The notes under the pieces are model-generated. The model ran no database searches and was not told where the DNA came from. It worked only from the letters and a program-made list of their open reading frames with translations. Position numbers and translations under genes: made by a program. 9,210 nucleotides of DNA, taken from the NCBI GenBank assembly GCA_017411665.1, contig JAFQPT010000256.1, forward strand, positions 1-9,210. The letters are read 5' to 3'. The stretch's first letter is position 1. The number at the start of each line of letters is the position of its first letter. The DNA comes from Oscillospiraceae bacterium (GTDB lineage Bacteria > Bacillota_A > Clostridia > Oscillospirales > Oscillospiraceae). This document shows, in pieces, positions 1 to 4,777 of this stretch.

Positions 1-2
1 GA

Positions 3-107
3 GCGCAAGACGAATGCAATGAGTTTTCGGAGCTCGACGACGAAACCAAGCAAACAATCCTTGAGAACGATGCAGCACTGAAAGCGCGTGGGGAGCCCGG
101 AGCATGA
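3..107 (+). CDS. C-terminal end of an unidentified phage gene (5' truncated by the window)
   Basis: Only the last 34 codons are present, read in the frame that opens at base 3 and stops with TGA at 105-107. The piece is acidic (EFSELDDETK) and ends in GEPGA. I chose this frame because its stop overlaps the ATG at 104 in an ATGA arrangement, the same coupling seen at many junctions in this operon; the other two forward frames close at once or lack such coupling. There is too little sequence to assign a family. Function unknown. Confidence 0.55.
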   Translation, partial: AQDECNEFSELDDETKQTILENDAALKARGEPGA

Positions 108-217
108 AAGACTTGCATACGCCGGACGCTTACCGGCTCAAGGGAGACGAGCTCGCATACTGCGGCGCGAACGGAGACGGCGAGACGGAGGAATGCGTGA
201 TTAGGAGACTGATATGA
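104..217 (+). CDS. Small hypothetical phage protein, 37 aa
   Basis: A short ORF starting MKDLHTPDAY and ending CVIRRLI. Its ATG overlaps the upstream stop (ATGA at 104-107) and its own TGA overlaps the next ATG (ATGA at 214-217), so it fills the gap between two ORFs exactly, which is the main argument that it is translated. A GGGGAG at 89-94 could serve as ribosome binding site. It has two cysteines (C20, C31) and an acidic middle (NGDGETEE). I do not recognise a family; the codon content is compatible with its neighbours. Function unknown. Confidence 0.5.
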   Translation: MKDLHTPDAYRLKGDELAYCGANGDGETEECVIRRLI

Positions 218-609
218 CGAACAGCATTGCATACCAAACCAGAGACGCAAACGGAAACGATATCGCCAAAATGGTCGAGATAAAAAAACATCCGTCAATA
301 TTGGTTGACGAACAGACGTGTCCGACCTGCGGACAGCCCATGACAAAGGGCATACCCACAAAGAAGATCGTGTCTGCAAATTTCACGGATTGGGCATATG
401 TGGGAGAGTATGTTTGCGAGCGATGCGCTGATTTATTCTCGTTGTACTTTTACAACTACATTGTTGATCCGAGCGGGATAAGGCTGCTTAACGTTTTACT
501 AAGGAGGAAATATGAAGTTAACAGTAAACGACTTTTTCTGCGGAGCGGGAGGAGTTGGCTTAGGATTTATGGGAGCGGGCTACGAGGTGATATGGGCTTG
601 CGATTTTGA
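214..609 (+). CDS. Zinc-finger phage protein (Csf1-like finger layout), probably C-terminally truncated
   Basis: 131 aa; start supported by AGGAG at 203-207 and the ATGA overlap with the preceding ORF. Two CxxC pairs are visible: CPTCGQPMTKG near residues 36-46 and CERC near 68-71, separated by an IPTKKI/NFTDW segment. This order (CxxCG, a basic patch, an FT-x motif, VCxxC) resembles the zinc finger of Csf1-type proteins, which also occur as stand-alone phage proteins; that assignment is from memory and is weak. The strongly coding part ends near residue 98. The last ~32 residues are read from bases that belong to the methyltransferase gene in another frame and are rich in Arg, Ser and Gly. 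The methyltransferase ribosome binding site (501-508) lies inside this ORF. I infer that the original C-terminus was lost when the methyltransferase cassette joined here. Confidence 0.6.
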   Translation: MTNSIAYQTRDANGNDIAKMVEIKKHPSILVDEQTCPTCGQPMTKGIPTKKIVSANFTDWAYVGEYVCERCADLFSLYFYNYIVDPSGIRLLNVLLRRKYEVNSKRLFLRSGRSWLRIYGSGLRGDMGLRF

Positions 610-1591
610 CAAATACGCTGTTGCCACTTATAAAAAAAATGTCGGCAACCACGTTATTCAAGCAGACATCAAGAAACTGTCAAGTGCAGATATCCCACGT
701 GCCGATGTTTGGGCGTGCGGATTTCCTTGTCAGGATCTTTCGGTGGCCGGCAAACAAAAAGGATTTAGATTTGCATGCAAGGACTGTGGGGAAGAATGGA
801 GCTACGACAGTGAGGAACACAGGGACGGCGTTAAATGCCCGAAATGCAGCGGCAAGAATTATCGGGCGGCTTCACGAAGCGGTATGTTCTTTGAAATGAT
901 GAGGCTGATTGACGAGATGGCGGAGGTAAGGCCGGAGCAGTTACCGAGAGCGTTATTTATCGAAAATGTAAAGGGCTTGAAACCGTACATACCAGTTCTT
1001 GAGGCGGCATTACAGAAAAGGGGCTACACGGCACACGTCCAGCTCTACAACTCGAAGTACTGGGGAGTTCCGCAGAACAGGGAACGCTATTTCATCATCG
1101 GACTGCAGGAATGCGTAAAGGGCTTTTTATTCCCGGAGGAGCAGCACGATAACGTCCCCAGGTTGTCGAGCGTTCTCGATAAGCACGTACCCGAGAAGTA
1201 TTACATAGACGACGTTAAAGCGCGGACGATTATCAAGCAGGCGTTGGAAAAGCTGCAAACCCTCGGCAAAGTTCATGCGACGCTCACCCCGGACAGAGAG
1301 AAAAAGAGACAGAACGGGCCACGAGCGAAAGAGGACGAGCTGGAAATGTTTACACTTACGGCGCAGGATATTCACGGTATTATTGTTTGCGAGGAGGAAC
1401 TGGCCGACACGGTACAGAGTATTTGCGAAGAAACAGGATTGCTAAACCCGGACGGCTGTGGAAAGACCCTCCGTGCCGGCGGAAGGGGGTCATTGACCAA
1501 GAAGCACAATTATCAGCACGTTTTGGTTATGCAGTCAGAGACGGAATTGCGCAAAAACAGCGGAATGGAAATGGGACATTTTTTGGAATAA
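512..1591 (+). CDS. DNA cytosine-C5 methyltransferase, N-terminal chain (motifs I-VIII plus start of target-recognition region)
   Basis: Transfers a methyl group from SAM to C5 of cytosine in DNA. The start has an excellent AAGGAGGA at 501-508. Motif I is DFFCGAGGVGLGF (residues 7-19, SAM binding); motif IV is GFPCQ (70-74) with catalytic Cys73; motif VI is ENV (151-153); motif VIII is QNRERYF (188-194). Between motif IV and the SRSGMFFEM segment sits a CxxC...CPKC zinc-ribbon-like insert (C89, C92, C109, C112). From about residue 255 the target-recognition region begins (TLTPDREKKRQNG, then TLTAQDIHG, then KTLRAGGRGS). After residue 339 (VLV, base 1528) the frame is lost: the remaining 20 residues are junk and stop at 1589-1591, while recognisable sequence continues one frame over. 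Motifs IX and X are absent from this chain and sit on the ORF at 1658-2020. Two-chain C5 enzymes exist (for example AquI), so activity with the second chain is possible, but the lesion near 1526-1529 argues for damage. Confidence 0.9.
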   Translation: MKLTVNDFFCGAGGVGLGFMGAGYEVIWACDFDKYAVATYKKNVGNHVIQADIKKLSSADIPRADVWACGFPCQDLSVAGKQKGFRFACKDCGEEWSYDSEEHRDGVKCPKCSGKNYRAASRSGMFFEMMRLIDEMAEVRPEQLPRALFIENVKGLKPYIPVLEAALQKRGYTAHVQLYNSKYWGVPQNRERYFIIGLQECVKGFLFPEEQHDNVPRLSSVLDKHVPEKYYIDDVKARTIIKQALEKLQTLGKVHATLTPDREKKRQNGPRAKEDELEMFTLTAQDIHGIIVCEEELADTVQSICEETGLLNPDGCGKTLRAGGRGSLTKKHNYQHVLVMQSETELRKNSGMEMGHFLE

Positions 1592-1713
1592 GCCCTACAC
1601 TGCTTGCGAGCGACCACAAAGGACCACATCTTGTAATTGAGAAAAAGGAGGAGGAGAATGAGCGATTTGCAAATGATAGGTCACTTAGACATAAAGGAAC
1701 ACGACGCAATTAA
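1528..1713 (+). pseudogene. Out-of-frame middle segment of the methyltransferase target-recognition region
   Basis: This stretch continues the methyltransferase but in the frame one base back from the N-terminal chain. It reads YAVRDGIAQKQRNGNG, then GISPTLLASDHKGPHLVIE, then a charged EKKEEE tail, and stops at 1711-1713. The SPTLLASDHKG-HLV piece has the same pattern as the TL elements before and after it, so it was selected as protein. A single lost base in the GGTTAT at 1525-1530 (GTT TAT becoming GTT AT) would explain the break: restoring one T gives VLV followed directly by YAVRDG. It overlaps the start of the next chain (ATG at 1658) by 56 bases. It has no start of its own that I can support, so it is translated only if the frame is corrected. 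A sequencing or assembly error is an alternative cause. Confidence 0.75.
1645..1654 (+). promoter_or_regulatory. Strong ribosome binding site for the methyltransferase C-terminal chain
   Basis: AAGGAGGAGG ends 3 bases before the ATG at 1658; its first AAGGAGG core is 6 bases away. It lies inside the out-of-frame middle segment, where it encodes KKEEE in one frame and RRRR in another. Its quality decides the start at 1658 over the TTG at 1637 in the same frame, and it supports separate translation of the motif IX/X chain. Confidence 0.7.
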
Positions 1714-2020
1714 AAGGGTATACAGCCCAGAGGGAATTGCGCCGACCCTTACGACTTGCGGGGGGTACAGAGAAGTGAAGATATTAGACCTTAGTAAATT
1801 CAGAGTTAGAAAGCTAACCCCAACAGAATACGGCCGGCTTCAAGCGTTCCCTATGCAGGATTGGGAGCAGGTTGTTTCCGACAGTCAGGCGTACAAGCAG
1901 TTCGGCAACGCCGTCACGGTGTCGGTGGTGACTGCAATCGCGCAAAAGCTTGGCGAGTGCCTCAACGCAACCGCCATCAATCTACGTAGGGATTTAGGAG
2001 GGATGGACGATGCCCAGTGA
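1658..2020 (+). CDS. DNA cytosine-C5 methyltransferase, C-terminal chain (motifs IX and X)
   Basis: 120 aa starting MSDLQMIGHLDIK, with a strong AAGGAGGAGG just upstream. It opens with a further target-recognition-type element (RVYSPEGIAPTLTTCGG, residues 21-34), then motif IX as RKLTPTEYGRLQAFP, and motif X as QFGNAVTVSVV, the segment that completes the SAM-binding fold in this family. It has no catalytic motifs of its own, so it can only act with the N-terminal chain at 512-1591. It is in the same frame as that chain, but an in-frame stop at 1589 and the shifted segment between them prevent a continuous product. The stop overlaps the next gene by 11 bases. Either this is a natural two-subunit enzyme or one gene broken by two compensating shifts; the independent ribosome binding site favours the former. 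Confidence 0.85.
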   Translation: MSDLQMIGHLDIKEHDAIKRVYSPEGIAPTLTTCGGYREVKILDLSKFRVRKLTPTEYGRLQAFPMQDWEQVVSDSQAYKQFGNAVTVSVVTAIAQKLGECLNATAINLRRDLGGMDDAQ

Positions 2021-2366
2021 AATCAAACTGTGCGCGGAATGTGGAAACCCGTTTAAGGCGCAATTTTACGAAAGCTACTGCTCGAAGTGCAACAAAAAGT
2101 TTGAGCGCGAGGAGTTCTTGGAGGAGGCGGCAGTGGGAAAAGAGGTCTACTGCGGAGACAACCCTGTTTGCCCTTGGTGCGGAGAGGAATATGAGGCGGA
2201 CTTTGAAGACCCGGACTACTACCGCGAAGGAGAGCACGCCATGACGTGCCCGGAGTGCGGAAAAGAATACTGCCTGAGCATCACGGTCAGTTACAGTTAC
2301 GACGCATGCCGCGAGCTCCCGAAATGGATGGCGGAAGACCGGCGCAGGACGGAGGAAGTAAGCTAA
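2010..2366 (+). CDS. Double zinc-ribbon phage protein, 118 aa
   Basis: The start at 2010 has AGGAGGG at 1996-2002; the nearer ATG at 2003 belongs to the methyltransferase frame. Four CxxC pairs are visible: C8/C11 (CAEC), C24/C27 (CSKC), C54/C57 (CPWC) and C80/C83 (CPEC), which would form two treble-clef or ribbon-type zinc sites. Between them is an acidic linker (EEYEADFEDPDYY). The C-terminal part (SITVSYSYDAC) looks like a beta hairpin. Zinc ribbons like these in phages usually mediate contact with nucleic acid or protein; there are no catalytic residues I recognise. Its stop overlaps the next start as TAATG (2364-2368), so the two genes are translationally coupled. Function unknown. Confidence 0.8.
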   Translation: MPSEIKLCAECGNPFKAQFYESYCSKCNKKFEREEFLEEAAVGKEVYCGDNPVCPWCGEEYEADFEDPDYYREGEHAMTCPECGKEYCLSITVSYSYDACRELPKWMAEDRRRTEEVS

Positions 2367-2800
2367 TGGAGATAAAACCTATCACATTTCGTACAGTTTG
2401 TGACTTCGTGGCTCGTAATCATCGTCACCATAAACCCACTGTTGGGTGTAAATTCTGTGTGGGATTGTATGAAGGTGAAAAGCTAATAGGTTGTGCGATT
2501 TGTGGTAGACCTATTAGCAGACACCTTGATGATGGACTGACCTGTGAGATCAACAGGCTATGTACCGATGGTACACGAAATGCCTGTTCAATGCTCTACG
2601 GTGCGTGTTGCCGCATAGCAAAGGAAATGGGCTACAAGCTCATTATCACTTACATTCTCGAATCAGAGAATGGAGCAAGTCTCAAGGCAAGTAATTTCGT
2701 ATGTGACGGTGAAGCCGGGGGTAAACACTGGACAGGTGTAAGAAACAGGGGTCAAGATATTCCAAACGAAATGAAAACTCGTTGGCATAGCGATTTATAG
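2366..2800 (+). CDS. XF1762-family protein, GNAT/Mom-like
   Basis: 144 aa. I chose the ATG at 2366 because it follows GGAGGA (2351-2356) and overlaps the upstream stop; the open frame extends further upstream but only as a shadow. Recognisable family blocks are FVARNHRHHKP (14-24), GCAICGRPISR (42-52), EINRLCTDGTRNACSMLYG (61-79) and ITYILESENGASL (94-106). I recall this as the XF1762 family, common in phages. The order of blocks (His-rich start, small-residue GRP strand, E-x-x-RL-x-x-D, then a Ser and a TY...E-x-G segment) parallels GNAT-fold proteins, including the phage Mu DNA-modifying protein Mom; that link is my inference. Base composition is more A/T-rich at codon third positions than the zinc-ribbon gene before it, hinting at separate origin. 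A role in base modification or acyl transfer is possible but unproven. Confidence 0.8.
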   Translation: MEIKPITFRTVCDFVARNHRHHKPTVGCKFCVGLYEGEKLIGCAICGRPISRHLDDGLTCEINRLCTDGTRNACSMLYGACCRIAKEMGYKLIITYILESENGASLKASNFVCDGEAGGKHWTGVRNRGQDIPNEMKTRWHSDL

Positions 2801-2810
2801 GAGGTAAACG

Positions 2811-2888
2811 ATGAAAGTCACTAAATGCACTGGCGAAGGACAAGGCTCTTGCAAAAGATGTTCCAACAAAGGTAAATGGAACGCTTGA
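2811..2888 (+). CDS. Small Cys protein, 25 aa, probably a truncated phage zinc-knuckle protein
   Basis: Starts MKVTKCTGEG after a very good TAGGAGGT (2798-2805) and ends GKWNA. Cysteines C6, C14 and C17 (CTGEG...CKRC) suggest the first half of a zinc-binding miniprotein; from memory, related phage ORFs continue well beyond the GKWN segment with more cysteines. Here the reading frame stops immediately after it, exactly where a perfect promoter begins (2885). I infer truncation by insertion or deletion at about 2880-2888. It could still be translated, given the strong ribosome binding site, but may be non-functional. Confidence 0.5.
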   Translation: MKVTKCTGEGQGSCKRCSNKGKWNA

Positions 2889-2913
2889 CAGCCCCGAAAA
2901 GGGGCGTTATAAT
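2885..2913 (+). promoter_or_regulatory. Perfect sigma-A/sigma-70 consensus promoter with hairpin in the spacer
   Basis: TTGACA at 2885-2890, a 17-base spacer, and TATAAT at 2908-2913: both hexamers and the spacing are ideal. Transcription would begin near 2920. The spacer holds a perfect inverted repeat (2891-2905), which could be an operator. It would drive the short ORF at 2925, the sigma-like regulator at 3098, the SAM synthetase and genes beyond. The -35 box overlaps the stop codon of the small Cys ORF. Confidence 0.85.
2891..2905. repeat. Inverted repeat GCCCC-gaaaa-GGGGC inside the promoter spacer
   Basis: Five perfect G/C pairs around a 5-base loop, placed between the -35 and -10 boxes. 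There is no following T tract, so it is not a usable terminator for the upstream operon. As it lies upstream of the transcription start it would not be in the RNA made from this promoter; it could be in read-through RNA, or act as DNA as a repressor site. An alternative pairing of AACGC (2880-2884) with GCGTT (2904-2908) competes with it. Confidence 0.55.
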
Positions 2914-2924
2914 ATAAGTGCAAG

Positions 2925-3080
2925 ATGAAACAAGCCTCGAAGCGTGGCAAGATGATAAAACAGGGAGCGGCAGTAAAAGCCGGTAAGTATTCCAGGCAGG
3001 CGGTAATGGCGGGAAGAACGACAACCGCAGCCACAAAAAATTTTATCAATCAATGTCCCAAAACGGGACATGCTAATTAA
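2925..3080 (+). CDS. Small basic ORF, 51 aa, possibly leaderless
   Basis: An open frame starting MKQASKRGKM and ending PKTGHAN, rich in Lys, Arg, Ala and Thr (pI clearly basic). It begins only 12 bases after the TATAAT at 2908-2913, so the predicted transcript would start about 5 bases before the ATG and carry no ribosome binding site: it would be effectively leaderless. No family recognised. An inverted repeat (3053-3071) lies in its last codons. It may equally be non-coding leader sequence ahead of the sigma-like gene; the even Lys/Ala-rich composition supports coding only weakly. Confidence 0.35.
   Translation: MKQASKRGKMIKQGAAVKAGKYSRQAVMAGRTTTAATKNFINQCPKTGHAN
3053..3071. repeat. Inverted repeat ATGTCCC-aaaac-GGGACAT upstream of the sigma-like gene
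   Basis: A perfect 7-base stem around a 5-base loop, ending 12 bases before the ribosome binding site (GGAGGA, 3083-3088) of the gene at 3098. No T tract follows, so a terminator is unlikely. It could be an operator for a dimeric phage regulator or an RNA hairpin close to the start of the downstream gene. Confidence 0.6.
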
Positions 3081-3097
3081 ACGGAGGACAAATACAC

Positions 3098-3505
3098 ATG
3101 ACAGTAAAAGGATTGAATAGATTCCACGAACTAAAGTGCGAAATAACGAAGGACAAGGCGCACTTAGAAAAGCTTAAAAAGAAAGCTACCCCGAGGGGGC
3201 GTCAAAAGGAGAGCCTTGCCAAACAGCAAGCGGCCGAGATCGCCGATCTCGAAGCCGTAATATCTCTGAGAGATGAGCAGTGCCGGCATGAGCTGGAAGA
3301 GCTCAACAAGTATATTGAAAGCTTACCAGATCGCTTGACCCAACAGATATGCTGCCTGCGTTTTATAGAACACCTGAATTGGACGCAAGTTGCACAACGT
3401 GTGGGCGGCGGCAATAAGGGCGATAGCCTACGACAGATGTTGTATAAACACCTCAAGCGGGATGAAAAAAGGAGAGAAGGAGACCAAATATGTTTGAAAA
3501 AGTAA
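3098..3505 (+). CDS. Phage sigma-like regulator (DUF1492/ArpU-like, sigma region 4 HTH)
   Basis: 135 aa, start supported by GGAGGA at 3083-3088. Residues 8-75 are heptad-like and charged, predicted as a long coiled coil. Residues 76-122 (SLPDRLTQQICCLRFIEHLNWTQV, then GGGNKGDSLRQMLYKHLKR; quoted here in two parts) form a sigma-70 region-4-type helix-turn-helix: a 'rlr.il.lryi..lsw.eIA..lg...' helix followed by a recognition helix and a basic tail. Proteins of this layout are common late in phage early operons and are thought to act as transcription regulators binding DNA and RNA polymerase. Its last 16 bases overlap the SAM synthetase gene. Placed directly downstream of a consensus promoter, it is a candidate switch gene. 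Exact target unknown. Confidence 0.75.
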   Translation: MTVKGLNRFHELKCEITKDKAHLEKLKKKATPRGRQKESLAKQQAAEIADLEAVISLRDEQCRHELEELNKYIESLPDRLTQQICCLRFIEHLNWTQVAQRVGGGNKGDSLRQMLYKHLKRDEKRREGDQICLKK

Positions 3506-4323
3506 ATCCGGCACACCCCGATAAGATTGCCGACCGCATTGCCGGGGCGATCGTTGACCTAGCATATAAATCCGAAAAGAACCCTCGCATTGCAGTGGAG
3601 GTTCTCATCGGTCACGGAACCTGCCACATCATTGCGGAGACTTCCGTGCAGCTTTCCATTGATGATGTGACTGCTGCTGTTCATCGCATCGCAGGCTTCC
3701 TCAATGTCGATTATTCTGAAGTCCCCCAGGATGTCCACCTCTCCAGAAATCAGAGCGGTGCTATTCGCTGTGGTGACAACGGCATCTTCAAGGGTATGCC
3801 TGTGACTGCCGAACAGCAGAAACTGGTGGATATTGCCGCTGATATTTACAACGCCTATCCCTTTGATGGCAAGTACATCATCGACAACGGCAGGGTTATC
3901 ATCTGTCAGAGCAATGCCGAAACTGAAGAACTCCGCAGACAGTATGCTACTGCCGAAATCAATCCGCTCGGTGACTGGACGGGCGGCACGGATGTTGATT
4001 CTGGCGCGACCAACCGCAAACTCGGAAGCGACATGGCCGATTCCGTCACGGGCGGCGGCTTGCACGGCAAGGATCTGTCCAAGGCTGATGTCAGCGTGAG
4101 CATCTATGTATGGCTCGAAGCCCAGAGAACCGGCAAGCCCGTGGAACTGTGCTGCGCCATCGGTGATGATACGGTCGGTGGCATCCCTTACGAAAAAATC
4201 GTAGAAACGGCAAGAGAATACATACGCTCCGTTGGCGGCTTCGAGGCTTTTGCCGAGTGGGGTCTGGTATGGTGCTACGATGCTGAGCATACGAGAGGAG
4301 ATGGAGATGAGTCGGAAAAATAA
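3490..4323 (+). CDS. metK: Phage-type S-adenosylmethionine synthetase, shortened
   Basis: Makes SAM from ATP and methionine. The start at 3490 follows AAGGAG (3477-3482). At 277 aa it is about 100 residues shorter than cellular MetK, yet the active-site blocks survive: HPDKIADRI (9-17, the GHPDK signature with Ala for Gly), CGDNGIFKG (94-102, matching the GAGDQG gating-loop region), D170-SGATN-R176-K177 (matching DxGLTGRK with identical spacing), and GGGLHGKDLSKAD (188-200), with K194 and D200 at the same 6-residue spacing as the catalytic Lys and Asp of E. coli MetK. The mid-protein segment and C-terminal tail are compressed. Codons favour C-ending forms, unlike the AT-richer genes nearby, suggesting separate acquisition. 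It most plausibly raises SAM supply for the DNA methyltransferase encoded 1.5 kb upstream. Activity itself cannot be shown from sequence. Confidence 0.88.
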   Translation: MFEKVNPAHPDKIADRIAGAIVDLAYKSEKNPRIAVEVLIGHGTCHIIAETSVQLSIDDVTAAVHRIAGFLNVDYSEVPQDVHLSRNQSGAIRCGDNGIFKGMPVTAEQQKLVDIAADIYNAYPFDGKYIIDNGRVIICQSNAETEELRRQYATAEINPLGDWTGGTDVDSGATNRKLGSDMADSVTGGGLHGKDLSKADVSVSIYVWLEAQRTGKPVELCCAIGDDTVGGIPYEKIVETAREYIRSVGGFEAFAEWGLVWCYDAEHTRGDGDESEK

Positions 4324-4777
4324 CTTGCTACAGCTTGGTGAGTTTTGCACCACTCACCGCTGCAAGACATGTCCTATAAGGACACTGGCAAACGAACACC
4401 ATCACGGATGCCCAGAGTGTTTTCGGGTCCCCGAAGTCGCCGAAAAGGCGAGCGAAATAATCCAACACGAAAAGACTCGGAACAATGTCAAACTGACACC
4501 CATAGATGATAGGTTTGGCGAAATGATGAACTGGGCGATAAGATATGCGCTAGGCAGACACACCTATGCAGCCAGTGATACAGTTGGGTACATGTTCAGC
4601 CTCATTCCATACGTTGATAGCAAAACGCTTTGGGTGGCAGAAAATGACATTGAAAGAAACTTAAGCCTTGTTTGCGAGAAAGAAGCGGAGCAGTGGAAAA
4701 ATCTGCTCAATGCGATAAGAGCAGAGATAGACATACGCACCAAAGGAGACATACAAAATGAGCAAAAACGGAGTTAA
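4307..4777 (+). CDS. Conserved-looking phage protein with N-terminal Cys cluster, 156 aa
   Basis: Two ATGs compete (4301 and 4307); I chose 4307 (MSRKNNLLQL) because AGGAG at 4296-4300 is then 6 bases away. It overlaps the SAM synthetase end by 17 bases. The N-terminal part has C14, C19, C22, C35 and C38 in a CTTHRCKTCPI...CPEC pattern, a probable zinc site. The second part (DRFGEMMNWAIRYALGRHTY, then SDTVGYMFSLIPYVD) matches a helical module I recall from many Firmicute phage proteins of unknown role (RYALGR-T-Y...P-L). The C-terminus is charged helix. No enzyme motif is seen. The N-terminal Cys motif resembles that of the small protein at 6198-6425. Confidence 0.7.
   Translation: MSRKNNLLQLGEFCTTHRCKTCPIRTLANEHHHGCPECFRVPEVAEKASEIIQHEKTRNNVKLTPIDDRFGEMMNWAIRYALGRHTYAASDTVGYMFSLIPYVDSKTLWVAENDIERNLSLVCEKEAEQWKNLLNAIRAEIDIRTKGDIQNEQKRS

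Noticed and set aside
606..899. 97-aa plus-strand ORF inside the methyltransferase
   Set aside because: Out-of-frame shadow of the motif II-IV region with no ribosome binding site.
2246..2365. N-terminal extension of the XF1762 gene
   Set aside because: The extra 40 residues overlap the zinc-ribbon gene, are Arg/Gly/Pro-rich shadow sequence, and the ATG at 2366 has a good ribosome binding site and stop/start coupling.
2891..2905. Rho-independent terminator for the 2366-2888 genes
   Set aside because: The stem is only 5 bp and is followed by GTTATAAT rather than a T tract; it fits better as a promoter-spacer repeat.
3559..4353. 264-aa open frame on the minus strand
   Set aside because: It lies exactly opposite the SAM synthetase, whose sense product has the family's active-site motifs. 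The antisense product has no recognisable domain and no ribosome binding site; C-ending sense codons explain the opening.
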